Positions 35,879 to 45,578 of a stretch of DNA of 64,000 nt are shown piece by piece. The notes below the pieces were generated by a model that saw only the letters and a program-made list of their open reading frames with translations, was not told the origin of the DNA and searched no databases. How positions within the stretch are numbered: position 1 is the stretch's first letter; every line of letters starts with the position of its first letter. The stretch comes from Candidatus Bathyarchaeota archaeon (GTDB lineage Archaea; Thermoproteota; Bathyarchaeia; Bathyarchaeales; Bathycorpusculaceae): positions 62,001 to 126,000 of the forward strand of contig JAOZHZ010000028.1 of assembly GCA_026014615.1 (NCBI GenBank). Reading direction: 5' to 3'. The position numbers and the translations under genes were made by a program.

Positions 35879-36763
35879 ATGAAACTGGCACGGTTCACCT
35901 ACAAAAACGAAGAATCCTACGGCATTTTAACAGAGCAAACAGTGATTTCCCTAAGCCGAATGGCAACCCGCCTATTTGCAACGTTGCCGACAAGTATGGA
36001 TGAGTTCGTTGTGGCTGGTCAAATGGCGTATGTTACGGTGAAAAGCCTGTTGGACCTCGCAGATCCAGAAGAGCGTGATTTGGTGTCGATTCCCCTTAGC
36101 GATGTACAACTGTTGGCTCCCATAAAAGCTCCGCCTAAAATCCTGTGCTTAGGCTGGAATTACCTCGACCACACCGCCGAAACCAAAACCCCGCCCCCAG
36201 AGGAGCCCGTGGTTTTCATGAAGCCTCACACCGCTATCACTGGACCTTGCCAGAAAATCCTCAAACGTCCCTTTGTGCAGGAACTCGACTACGAGGGCGA
36301 ACTTGCGGTGGTCATCGGCAAAACCGCCAAAGACGTGCCTGAATCCGAGGCGATGAAGTACGTGTTTGGCTATACGGTTTTGAATGATGTTTCGGCGCGG
36401 GACTTCCAGTTCAAGGATAAGCAGTGGACGCGGGGCAAGGGATTTGACACGTTTGCGCCTATGGGACCCTGCCTTGTCACTCAAGACGAGATTAAGGATC
36501 CTGCAAACCTGAACATCCGCACATGGGTTAACGGTGACCTGCGTCAAGACGGAAACACCAAGGACATGCTTTTTAACATACCAAAAATAATCTATCACCT
36601 AAGCCGCGTCATGACGCTGAAGCCCTGCGACATAATAGCCACAGGAACCCCTTCAGGCGTTGGCATGGCAATGAACCCACAAGTCTGGCTCAGAGATGGC
36701 GATGTGGTGCGCATCGAAGTTGAAGGCATCGGCACCTTAGAAAATCATGTTGAAGAACGGTAA
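35879..36763 (+). CDS. Fumarylacetoacetate hydrolase-family protein
   Basis: 294 residues. The C-terminal two thirds hold the FAH fold: ILCLGWNYLDHTAETKTPPPEEPVVFMKP, LDYEGELAVVIGKTAKDV, VLNDVSARDFQ, WTRGKGFDTFAPMGP, and a C-terminal TGTPSGVGMAM. The metal ligands are the usual E-x-E in YEGELA and D in NDVSARD. Members hydrolyse or decarboxylate acylpyruvates and 2-oxo acids in aromatic catabolism, and the substrate cannot be named. ATG 35879; a CTTAAAAA box lies 60 bases upstream. Confidence 0.88.
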   Translation: MKLARFTYKNEESYGILTEQTVISLSRMATRLFATLPTSMDEFVVAGQMAYVTVKSLLDLADPEERDLVSIPLSDVQLLAPIKAPPKILCLGWNYLDHTAETKTPPPEEPVVFMKPHTAITGPCQKILKRPFVQELDYEGELAVVIGKTAKDVPESEAMKYVFGYTVLNDVSARDFQFKDKQWTRGKGFDTFAPMGPCLVTQDEIKDPANLNIRTWVNGDLRQDGNTKDMLFNIPKIIYHLSRVMTLKPCDIIATGTPSGVGMAMNPQVWLRDGDVVRIEVEGIGTLENHVEER

Positions 36764-36870
36764 ATTGGCTGTCTGTTCTAATTTGAAGAACTTTTGTTCT
36801 AAAGCATCGAGTTATATCTATTAAAACCCAAATGTTAAGCAGTCAAAGGCTCAACGTTGGGAGATAAGTA

Positions 36871-38082
36871 TTGAAGAAACAAAAAGCTTCGGGCTTTCTG
36901 CAAGTGTTCTATGTTTTTGCCGTGGCTTTGTTTGTCCTAAACGGAGTTGGGATAGCCAACTGTGAAGAAGACGTTACGTCAGACAGGACGTTCTTGTTTG
37001 TTACGCAGGGTCTGCAGTTGCATGTTGAGTCAGGTGGGAATCATGGCGGACACGCAGTGGTAGTTAGCAACGCACCGAATAAATGGGTAACTGACTGGTC
37101 CTATACGTGTTCCTTTGAGAATGCTAACGCCACAGTTTTTGTCCAGTACATGGCTGAAGGCAGCGGCCTTTATTATGTCACTGTACAAACCACTAATTTC
37201 TCCGCGGGTCTTCCGCTTTGTCTTCAGCCTTCCGCCAGCGCTTTGGGCAGGGCAAAGGATTTTCTAACGAGATACCAAAACTGGCTTCAGGATTCCAACT
37301 TGACTGAAATCATCAGTACCTTGGATGCAGTGGAGACAGACCAAAACTGTTCAGTCCTCTTTGGTGACTTGAATTTGACGATAACCAGCAACCCCTACGC
37401 CTCTGTCTTCTACTGGGGCTACACCTCCAACGGCACGTACAGCCGCGGAATAGGAATAACCTTTGTCGACAACTTTGTTTTCTTCCGAGATGACCGAAAC
37501 CTGCTTCTACCTCCTCGTGAACCTCCCGCCAACATCTTCAACTCAGAGCCACCATACATTTCTATACAGGCAAACAAGGATTTGTAGGTAACTCGCTTGG
37601 TGAATGAGAGCTTCAGCTTCATGACTCCTCGTCCTATTTCAATTATGGAGTTGTATTTGACTCCCGAAGCCAAGGTCTCTGCCGCTGTGGAAGAGGTGCG
37701 TCAATTCAGCGGGTACTACACCTTCAGCCTCCAAGAGCCTTTACAGCCTAACACACTGTACACAGCAACGTTGTTTTGTGGACAAAGTACTCCGCCGAAT
37801 ATTGACATGGCACCCGCGATTCTTCTTTCATGGCAGTTCATGACGGAAAACGCCTCTCAAACTACAGAGGTTCCTAGCCAAACGCAAACTTCTCAAAGTA
37901 CAGCCACGGCTTCAAAACAAACCCCGATCCCCGCTACACCAATTAATGCTTCCTTTAAAGTCGCCGACGGGGCTTCTTTCCTGAACAGTTGGGTTTATGT
38001 CGCAGTAGCCGCAGTCGGGGTCATAGTAGTAGTTGCTTTAGCCATCATCATGTTTGCGCGTAAGAGGGCGCAGCAAACCTGA
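36871..38082 (+). CDS. Secreted anchored surface protein with an in-frame TAG at 37585-37587
   Basis: A TTG at 36871 (GGGAGATAA upstream) opens a frame of 238 codons, then TAG, then 164 further codons in the same frame to TGA 38082. Before the TAG: signal peptide (FLQVFYVFAVALFVLNGVGIANC) and a beta-rich extracellular region with N-x-S/T sites. After it: an Ig-like region (ESFSFMTPRPISIMELYLTPEAKVSAAVEEV), a Thr/Gln-rich stalk and a C-terminal membrane helix with RKRAQQT. The two halves make one normal layout of signal, body, stalk and anchor. The stop may be read through (amber decoding), or the gene is a recent pseudogene. Function unknown. Confidence 0.7.
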
Positions 38083-38159
38083 GTTTTCCCGCACAAAAGC
38101 ATGATATAGTTCTTTGCGGTATGATGTGTCACTTAAGTGAGATTTAACACATGTAACTG

Positions 38160-38903
38160 GTGGCTTTCATGCAGATACCTTATGAAGATATCTTTAGAAA
38201 TTCAGACATATTTAACCCTGTTTCGCAGCAAACCCTGCTGGAGGCAGGCAAACTTGCAGGCATGAGCTCGGGAAAAACGGTGCTTGACCTTGGCTGTGGT
38301 CGAGGTTTTCCTTCCCTGCTTTGGGCAAGCTTGTTTGGGGTAAGCGTGGACGGCTACGACCTCAGCGAAGCCTACGTTGAATACGCCAATGCGCGCGCAA
38401 AACTTTTGGGGTTTGAGGGAAAAGCGCGGTATTTCTGTCAAGACCTTCAAACCTTCCACTGCACCGGAAAGTATGATTTTGTGGCGTCGCTGGGCATCGA
38501 ACTGAGTTGGCTGGGCGGAGGAAGAACCCAAGCCTTCAACATGTTTAAGAGCATACTAAAACCCGACGGCGCAATAATCCTAACTGAACCCATATGGCGG
38601 CAAAGACCCGTCCCCCCACATTTCCTGAAGGCACTGGGCTGCAACGAAGACAGCTTTCTCACTCTTCCCGAAACTAAGCAGGCGTTTCGTGAGGCGGGGT
38701 TGGAAGAGTTGGGCTGTTTTGTTTCCTCAAAGCAAGATTGGGAGTTGTATGCCCGACCAATTTTCGTAACTATGAACGCACTTGCAGAAAGCCGCCCTGA
38801 ACTGGCTGAAGAAGTACAGGGAGCAATTGACGGTTTCAAGGCTGAAACAGGTTTTGCAGGAGAATTCTGGGACGTGGTTCTGTGGGTACTCAAACCCATT
38901 TGA
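38160..38903 (+). CDS. SAM-dependent methyltransferase (class I)
   Basis: 247 residues: SAM-binding motif I VLDLGCGRGFPSL near residue 41, acidic loop VDGYDLSEAYVEYANA, and motif DFVASLGIELSWLGGGR. The substrate is unknown; some relatives methylate small molecules. GTG 38160 or ATG 38169 may be the start; a GATTTAACAC stretch lies upstream. Tightly followed by the opposite-strand AT-rich gene. Confidence 0.8.
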   Translation: MAFMQIPYEDIFRNSDIFNPVSQQTLLEAGKLAGMSSGKTVLDLGCGRGFPSLLWASLFGVSVDGYDLSEAYVEYANARAKLLGFEGKARYFCQDLQTFHCTGKYDFVASLGIELSWLGGGRTQAFNMFKSILKPDGAIILTEPIWRQRPVPPHFLKALGCNEDSFLTLPETKQAFREAGLEELGCFVSSKQDWELYARPIFVTMNALAESRPELAEEVQGAIDGFKAETGFAGEFWDVVLWVLKPI

Positions 38904-38940
38904 CCCAACTTGAGATATATGAGAATATAATCGCAGAAAA

Positions 38941-40500
38941 TCAGCTATATGGTGCAACTTTTTTTGCGTCAAACAGCATAGCTACAGGTTTTCTCTTTAG
39001 TTCCTTTACCTCCTCCCGTTTGTCGATGTAGTCATTTACGGTGTTAATGATTGAACCCCCTCCAACAGTTGCCGAAAGAACACCTGCTGCCACTGCTATA
39101 GGTGGGTATGCCGCAGATAGGACACCTAATGTACCTGAAACAACAATGGATGCCTTTCCAAGTGCAAATTTTATTCTGTATTTCTCATTCAAATTTTTTG
39201 TATCTGCTGCATGCTTCTTCATAGCTTGTTCTATGTTATATTTTACTTGGCACCCTACTTCCAAGAATTCTTCGTCTTTTGAATTTTCCAATTCCTTTAT
39301 GTTTTGATTTAAAAGGGTTCTGAGCTCTTGCAATTCACCTTTCTCGCGTATTTCTTCAATTTTTTCTATTGGAACATTTCCTAACCACTTAAGCTCTTTC
39401 TGCTGGAGGGCATTTATCACAAGTTCGTCTTTGGAAAGTGCTTGTTTCCCAAGTTTTTCTCTAATTTCTTCATTTTGATTTCTAATCAACCATGATAGAT
39501 GGTTCCACTGACCTTTTAAGTTGGAGGCTAAAACGGACCTAAGCCGACCCATATACATAAGGTCCATTGTAATGCTGGAATTAGGTGAACGCAAAATAGT
39601 TTCATAAACGGAAAACGTGGTTGAACCTATAAACCCCGTCTGATTTGAAATTTGCATATTTCTAAAATCTTCGTTAGACATCTGTGTTCCATTTGGATTT
39701 GTAATAATTCTATGGTTTACGGCTAATCTTAAAAATTCATTCCAACTTCTTATGGATGAAAGAAATTTTTGTAGGTCTTCTATATTTTGGAATTTTTTTC
39801 CGAAAACATGTGATGCAAAGAGTACCGTAGACTCTAATGCAATGTTCGAAGTTTCATCAAAAAGGTTGTTCTTTTTTGCAAACCACCAAAACGAGGGCGA
39901 CAGTGCACATATCTGCTGGTCAGAGTTCGGCAAAAACAATTTTTCTAAAGCCAGATTATCAATAACAGTTTGTGTCAGGTATGAGAACGCAAACCGAGAC
40001 TCCAAGAAGTTATTTTTCCAGCCACTTAATGCGGTTAGCACATCATCTTTTACGATTATTGTATCTGCATATAATGCAGTTTTCCTCAAAAAATCCGAAG
40101 TTTCAGTTACAGGCCGCAAATAACTAAATCCTTTTCCCATGTAAGACGCTTTTAGACCTGGTACTTTGTCTATTGTTAAAAGTTGGCAATCCCAATCCAA
40201 TTTAGAAAGTTCATCATACATCGAATCCATGATAGCTTCAGCCAATTTCCAGTCGTAAATTTCATTGAGAATGGGCGTATATTTCCGAGAGTCAAATCCT
40301 TGCGAAGAAGCAATTTTGAATGCTTCTCCAAAATAATCTTTAAGAATTGAAAAATATTTTTCAGTAATAGACTTCAAACATTTCCCCTTACTGTTCTTTT
40401 TGCTGGCTATAAATAAAATTTTTTCATTATTATCTTGGTTGGCATGCCTCCTGTCAACATTTTGTAAAAATCGCAATTCAGAACCAACTATATAAAACAA
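38941..40500 (-). CDS. Orphan AT-rich protein of unknown function, 519 residues
   Basis: Not recognised. Residues 30-420 look alpha-helical and rich in lysine, asparagine and glutamate (ENSKDEEFLEVGCQVKYNI), and 450-490 are a hydrophobic stretch (VVSGTLGVLSAAYPPIAVAAGVLSA), so the protein may be membrane-associated. The gene is clearly more AT-rich and uses more A/T-ending codons than the flanking genes, a sign of recent transfer. ATG 40500 lies next to ATAATAAAT sequence. There is no mobile-element gene nearby. Confidence 0.65.
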   Translation of the reverse strand: MFYIVGSELRFLQNVDRRHANQDNNEKILFIASKKNSKGKCLKSITEKYFSILKDYFGEAFKIASSQGFDSRKYTPILNEIYDWKLAEAIMDSMYDELSKLDWDCQLLTIDKVPGLKASYMGKGFSYLRPVTETSDFLRKTALYADTIIVKDDVLTALSGWKNNFLESRFAFSYLTQTVIDNLALEKLFLPNSDQQICALSPSFWWFAKKNNLFDETSNIALESTVLFASHVFGKKFQNIEDLQKFLSSIRSWNEFLRLAVNHRIITNPNGTQMSNEDFRNMQISNQTGFIGSTTFSVYETILRSPNSSITMDLMYMGRLRSVLASNLKGQWNHLSWLIRNQNEEIREKLGKQALSKDELVINALQQKELKWLGNVPIEKIEEIREKGELQELRTLLNQNIKELENSKDEEFLEVGCQVKYNIEQAMKKHAADTKNLNEKYRIKFALGKASIVVSGTLGVLSAAYPPIAVAAGVLSATVGGGSIINTVNDYIDKREEVKELKRKPVAMLFDAKKVAPYS

Positions 40501-40562
40501 TAAATAGTAACAAAAAATGCTTTTTTAGTTTCAATTTGTTTCTGCTTACAAATTCACAAACG

Positions 40563-42662
40563 CTATTCGCCTTTGGCTATTGACGCTTTACTTACCCCTG
40601 CTTCTTTCTCCAAGACGATGACGTGTCCTGCTTTTTCGGCGAAGTCCTCGCTGTGGGTCACGGCGATAATCTGCTCAATCGCCTTAAACCGCGAAATCGC
40701 TTCCGCCAATCGCGTGATGCTGCCATCTTCTGTACCCAAGTTCTCCGTCGGCTCATCCAGCAAAAGCATTCCTAACCCGTGTCCCGTGCGGGACTGCATA
40801 ATAAGCTGCCCCAAGCCGAGCCGATAGGCAAAAGCCAGCAACGTCCGCTCCCCACCGCTCAGGTTCGCGACTTCACGGTCAGCGCCTGACTCGCTTTTCA
40901 CGTAGGGCGTGTACGTGTCATCCACCATGACGTTTAGGGTGGGTGCTTCGCCGCCGACTAAGCTGTCCAGAACCTGCTGCACAAAGCTGCGCAGAACCTT
41001 CACAAACTCGCTACGCAGCTTCGGCTGGATGCTTCGGTAAGCATCACGGATGGCGCTGAGCATCTACAGGGTTTTGCCGATTTTCTCCACCCGCTCCCCC
41101 TTCCGCTGCGCCACGTCAATACGGTCCTTAATTAAGTCCAGACTGCGCAGGAGGTCGCCTTTACGGTTCTCCTTGGTGCGCAACTCGGATTCGGTCGCGT
41201 AGTATTGCCTAAACGCCTTCTCCCGCTGGACACGCGCCGCTTCCAAATCGGACAGGTCAAACCGCGAAATCTCCAACCGCAACGCCTCCAACTGCGCTTG
41301 CAGGTCCCCGCTGTCTTGCAGCTTCTGTTTCTGCTCCTCCAACAAATCCGACAGGTTCTTCTCTTCGCCACTTATGCTCCCCTTCAGGTCTTCCAGCCGT
41401 GACGCGCAGGTCTGCAGGCTCGTAAACGCCTCATTCGCCACAAGCTTGGTTCGCTGGAGCTTGTCAATTTCCTCCTGCAACTACCGAATCAGCGTCTGCC
41501 GCTCCCCATTCTCCGTTCGAATACGCTGCAACATACCCGACTTGTACTCACCATTTAGCGGCTGCAGACAAACAGGACAATGATTCTCCTTCTCCGTCGA
41601 AAGCTGTGCTACACGTTTCAGGTCGGTTTGCATGCTCCGAAAAGTGGCTTCTTTTTCGCCTTTGAGACTGCTAATGTGGTTATCAAAATCGTGCAGAACT
41701 GACCGCAAAATCTCCGCGGGCTGATCAGACGGCATCCCTGAATCTTGCAGCTTACCCTGACACGCCTTTATCTGGCTTTCAAGGCTGACTTGGCGTTGTT
41801 GCAGATTCTCCAGCACCCGCCGTTTACCCTCAATCGTTCGATTCAGCGCCTGCGCGTTTCTCTGCGCGATGACGATGCCTTCGTGGAGGCGGGCTTCTTT
41901 GCGTTTAAGCTCTTCAACTGCAAGCCGCTTCTCCTCCAACTGCTTCAGCTTAGCGTCAGCGTTCTCCAAAATCCGCTTTGTCGCCGCAAGTCTATCTTGG
42001 GAATCCTGCAACTCAATTTCCAGCAACGTGTACTCTTCGGTAACGCGGTTATACTCATCGCCCAGCTTTTCTTTGCCTGTGACGTCGGGGTCTTTCTCCA
42101 AAATCCGCTTCTCAGTCTCATAGTCCCGCAGGTACGGCGCCACGTTACTCCACGCCGCCTCATAATCCGACAACCCAAACAGCTCATCCAGCCGTTTCTG
42201 GCGTTCCCGCGGAGCCGCATCAATCAGCTCTTTGAGGTGCTCTTGGCGAACCCAAACGATTTCCCGCCACAAATCACGGTCAAACCCCGTAATCGCCTTC
42301 AACTGCTCCGCAACCGCTTCGGCTTTTTGGCTGGCGATGAGCTTGTCGTCGTGGAACAGCTTGAGCTCCTCAAAATCTTGCCCGATGCCTCTGCCGCGTC
42401 TGTGTAGTCCACGGGTCAGCAAGTAGGTGTTGCCGTTTTGGGTGAATTGGACGGTGACTTTGCCGTGGTCGGCGCCTTCTCGAAGCAGATACTCGTAGCT
42501 TCTGCCGATAGGGTCACCAAACAACGCGAAGTCGATGCTGTAGAGGACGCTGCTTTTGCCGCAGCCTAACCCGCCCACAAGACAGTTAAAACCCCGCGTA
42601 AAGGGCACCGTGGACTTAACGTGGCTGCGGATGTTCTCCAGCTGCACAACCTCAATCTTCAC
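40563..42662 (-). CDS. rad50: Rad50 ATPase with two in-frame TAG codons
   Basis: SMC-like partner of Mre11 in double-strand break repair. One frame of 699 codons is interrupted only by TAG at 41481-41483 (codon 394) and at 41064-41066 (codon 533). Read through, it has Walker A GGLGCGKSS, an ascending coiled coil, the zinc hook CPVC at about 362, a descending coil, signature LSGGERTLLAF, Walker B LLLDEPTENLG and THSEDFA. GTG 42662 overlaps the mre11 stop (GTGA). The first TAG falls just after the hook, the second at the coil base. The coils are shorter than in most archaeal Rad50. The final stop is also TAG, with TGA two codons beyond. Confidence 0.9.
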
Positions 42663-43870
42663 CGCTGCAACTCCTCCAACGTCTCTCTAACCTGTGCTTC
42701 CTGCTTTTGCGTCAACGGCTCAATCAACGCCACAGCGGTACGGGCGATTTTTTCGGCTTCTTCACGGCTGTAACGTTCACAGAAAATCTCCGTAAAATAC
42801 TCAAACGCCTTCGTTTTTAGGTCTTTGAATTCGCTTTCGAATATGGAGCGGACAACCTCGTCAGAAACCGCCGTTTCCCTCAACAACATAATCGGGTGGA
42901 CCAGCAGGGCTTTTTCAGCGGCGGCTCGGACTTGAGCAAGGTCGATTTCAGTGCGGCTAGCTTCCGCAGGCAACACGCCTCTTAATACTGGGATAACCAC
43001 GGCGCCTTCCTCATCAGCGTCCCTGACAAGCTGGGTGGCTTGCTCTGTGATTCTGTGGGCGTTTACGCCGTTGAATTCTTGTTCTAGAACAATGAATCTG
43101 CGGGGGGATTCCAACTGTACGGTTTCTGGTTGGAACTCGCCGTTCTCGCTGACTTGGACGTGATAGAAGCCTTTGGCGCCTTTGTTTTCGTCGTAGCTGA
43201 CTGTTTCCGTGTTGCCACTGTACGCCAGCAATCCCCCATTGAACTTGCCCAAAAACGGTTCGTGAATGTGACCTCCAGCGTAGTAGCCGAACCCGTCGGG
43301 CACAAGTTCAGGCGGCAACTCCGCTTCAATGTAGGGCGGCTTAACCCCAGCCAAATCCACCGCCCCATGAAACACAAAAACGTTCCCTACCGACGAGTCA
43401 GGAGCTGGAGGATTTTGCTCCAGAAAAGCGGGTAGGGCTTCTTCGGTTTTGTGCCTGCTGCGGTAATTTGGAATGCCGTACACGTAGCAGACGCCCCTTT
43501 TACGCCAGCAAGCCCCCTGATGTCTTGGTAGATGGTGGATCAAGCCCGCGCTGTCCAGCGGGTAAAGGATGGTGCTGGTGATGGAGTTAGGGGCGGAATC
43601 GTGGCTGCCGTCCACAGTTAACACGGGAATTTCGGCATCACGGAGCCGTTTGAAGTTACGGATGGTATTCTCCAACGTCACGGTTGAAGGGCGGGGCTGA
43701 TGGAAAAGGTCACCGGCAATTATCATGAAATCAGGTTTTAACTCGATGGTTTTATCCACAAGTTCGCTGAAGGCTTTGTCAAAGTCCTGCCTACGCACCT
43801 CTAAACCATACTGAGCGTAACCCAAATGCAGGTCCGCCGCATGAACAAAACTGAACGCCTTCAAACGCAA
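42659..43870 (-). CDS. mre11: Mre11 nuclease
   Basis: 403-residue manganese nuclease that opens DNA ends with Rad50. Metallophosphatase motifs: DLHLG at 13, GDLFH, GSHD (the family norm is GNHD), FHGAVD and GGHIH. C-terminal Rad50-binding region (ESEFKDLKTKAFEYF, YSREEAEKIARTAV). The serine replacing asparagine in the third motif is unusual because that residue normally ligates metal. TTG 43870 has GGGGA directly upstream. It is the first gene of the mre11-rad50 operon; herA and nurA are not adjacent. Confidence 0.92.
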   Translation of the reverse strand: MRLKAFSFVHAADLHLGYAQYGLEVRRQDFDKAFSELVDKTIELKPDFMIIAGDLFHQPRPSTVTLENTIRNFKRLRDAEIPVLTVDGSHDSAPNSITSTILYPLDSAGLIHHLPRHQGACWRKRGVCYVYGIPNYRSRHKTEEALPAFLEQNPPAPDSSVGNVFVFHGAVDLAGVKPPYIEAELPPELVPDGFGYYAGGHIHEPFLGKFNGGLLAYSGNTETVSYDENKGAKGFYHVQVSENGEFQPETVQLESPRRFIVLEQEFNGVNAHRITEQATQLVRDADEEGAVVIPVLRGVLPAEASRTEIDLAQVRAAAEKALLVHPIMLLRETAVSDEVVRSIFESEFKDLKTKAFEYFTEIFCERYSREEAEKIARTAVALIEPLTQKQEAQVRETLEELQR

Positions 43871-44176
43871 GTCCCCTTAGTCAACGATTAGTTCGAGCTC
43901 GAAGGTTTTAAGCGTTGCCAAAAAACCCGCACCGTTTCCTTACGCTTCCACGTTGATAACTCGGCACAAAAAAGCCCAAACACGAACCTATTTGGTTTCT
44001 ATTTGGATGCTAATATCCAATCTATGCAGCAGAATAGGAGGAGGGTAGAAGTTGCAGAGTTACGCAGGGATGTCATTGGAAGCAGTGGCGAAGAAGCATG
44101 CATCTCCAAAAAACATTACCACCAATAACAGGGGATATTTTGTTCAAAGGTTGTTGTTTGTGAGGCGAATTTTTTT
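43871..44176. other. Intergenic region between mre11 and the beta-helix gene
   Basis: Divergent upstream region. It includes the left copy of the flanking repeat (43999-44048). A 64-codon frame from TTG 44052, with GGAGGAGGG before it, ends in the coding sequence of the next gene and has no recognised product. Confidence 0.4.
43999..44048 (+). repeat. Flanking direct repeat, left copy
   Basis: Imperfect copy of 45503-45551: the first 14 bases (CTATTTGGATGCTA) and the block TCTATGCAG are identical, and both end in a GA/G-rich run and TAG. In the right copy the first part is the end of the beta-helix coding sequence (L-F-G-C-Y-stop). Here it reads L-F-G-C-stop, so it may be the leftover end of a duplicated gene. 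Confidence 0.7.
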
Positions 44177-45520
44177 GTGTCAAGAAAGTTTTACAAAAAT
44201 TGTTTTAAAATGCATCGGCGTTATGTTGGTTTGGTGGTTGTGGTGACGGGGAAGTTGTTCTTAGCAGTGGTTTGTATAGCTGTTGTTTTGTGTGGGTTAG
44301 TTTTGGTAGTTGATGTTTGTGATGTTAAAGCTTCTAACACCATAATTGTTCCCGACGATTACCCCACAATTCAAGAAGCTATCGATAATTCAAATGCAAA
44401 CGACACAATATTCGTAAAGTCTGGAAACTACAGCGTCTCTGGATATGACGGATTGCTCATAGACAAATCATTATCATTAGTAGGAGAAAGCAGCCAAAAC
44501 ACGATAATCAATGTAGGGCAATACCGATACGGCCGGGACGGGATACGTATTAAAGCTGACAACGTAACTGTTTCAGGCTTTACTATAAACGGCGGCGGAA
44601 CCCCAATAGGCATAGACATTGAAGACTCATATTCCAATGTTCCAATGAACTGCAAAATATTCAACAACAGCATTCATAACTGCGGAGTTGCCATCGATGC
44701 ATATGGATCAACAGGCAAGACAAAATACCCACCTTCTTACCTAACAATCTCAGGAAACATCCTAAGCGGAAACGACAGAGGCATCTATATGAGCGCGTCA
44801 AACTCGACAATCATTGGAAACACCATCGATAGCAACAAGGACGTAGGTATAATCATTGACGATTGTGTTTTTCTTTGGGTTTCTAATAATACGATTTCCA
44901 ACAATGGCTTTGCACCTTACGCTGGAAATGGTGGTGGCGTACGGCTCAGATGGCCGGGCCCCTTCTACATAACCCGAAACACCATTACCTGTAACCATGG
45001 TTACGGCATAGCGTTTGAGGAGTTCTGCAATAACTCGACAATCTGGCGGAATGAAATTTCCAAGAATGATCGTGGAATCTGTGAATACTTTGTTTATGAC
45101 GGCGGTTTTGGAAACGTAGTTTACGAAAACAATTTTATAGATAATCGACAGCAGGTAGCGGTTAATCAGACAGAGTATCCTGCAGTTAAAGTGAATCAAG
45201 TTGATATTGTTGCTTTAGACAATGGGAAGGTCGGTAACTATTGGAGCGACTACCAGACAAAGTACGCTAATGCTTCAGAAATAGACTCCACAGGAATAGG
45301 AAAAACGCCATACGTAATCGATGAAAACAACATAGACCACTATCCTCTACTAAAACCCATCAATATTTCTTCAATTTCACCCCAGCCAACAGCCACATCA
45401 AACCCAACTTCGTCACCTTCAATTCCAGAGTTCCCAGCATGGATAGCCCTGCCACTTGCTATAACGACAGTGTTGATAGCATCTTTGATTGGAAGAAGGC
45501 GCCTATTTGGATGCTATTAA
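44177..45520 (+). CDS. Right-handed beta-helix surface protein with PEFP anchor
   Basis: 447 residues from GTG 44177 (GGCGA upstream); ATG 44210 is possible. Signal/anchor segment (VVVTGKLFLAVVCIAVVLCGLVLVV), IIVPDDYPTIQEAIDNSNANDTIFVKSG (typical start of NosD-like helices), many parallel helix turns (NCKIFNNSIHNCGVAI, DRGIYMSASNSTIIGNTI), the end-cap VGNYWSDYQTKY and VIDENNIDHYPLL, then stalk, IPEFPAW, membrane helix and RRR. Shares layout with 24091-25422. It lies between two imperfect direct repeats. Confidence 0.75.
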   Translation: MSRKFYKNCFKMHRRYVGLVVVVTGKLFLAVVCIAVVLCGLVLVVDVCDVKASNTIIVPDDYPTIQEAIDNSNANDTIFVKSGNYSVSGYDGLLIDKSLSLVGESSQNTIINVGQYRYGRDGIRIKADNVTVSGFTINGGGTPIGIDIEDSYSNVPMNCKIFNNSIHNCGVAIDAYGSTGKTKYPPSYLTISGNILSGNDRGIYMSASNSTIIGNTIDSNKDVGIIIDDCVFLWVSNNTISNNGFAPYAGNGGGVRLRWPGPFYITRNTITCNHGYGIAFEEFCNNSTIWRNEISKNDRGICEYFVYDGGFGNVVYENNFIDNRQQVAVNQTEYPAVKVNQVDIVALDNGKVGNYWSDYQTKYANASEIDSTGIGKTPYVIDENNIDHYPLLKPINISSISPQPTATSNPTSSPSIPEFPAWIALPLAITTVLIASLIGRRRLFGCY

Positions 45521-45551
45521 CAATTCTATGCAGAAAGGGGGAGGGGGGTAG
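45503..45551 (+). repeat. Flanking direct repeat, right copy
   Basis: Partner of 43999-44048. It spans the last codons of the beta-helix gene and the first 30 bases after its stop, and has the extended G-run version of the 3' half (GGGGGAGGGGGGTAG). Confidence 0.7.
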
Positions 45552-45559
45552 GTCCAAGA

Positions 45560-45578
45560 AGTTTTCTGGTGGAAAACT
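45560..45578 (+). terminator. Hairpin between G-tracts downstream of the beta-helix gene
   Basis: AGTTTTC (45560-45566) pairs with GAAAACT (45572-45578) around TGGTG: seven perfect base pairs. It stands between the G-runs at 45536-45548 and 45581-45589, which it would bring close together. Further on, 45651-45680 can fold in two exclusive ways (GAGGC with GCCTC, or AGGCAG with CTGCCT). The rest of 45521-45792 shows no gene. Confidence 0.5.

Noticed and set aside
44052..44246. 64-codon frame after GGAGGAGGG
   Set aside because: Overlaps the beta-helix gene in another frame, has no recognised product, and the GA-rich stretch belongs to the flanking repeat.
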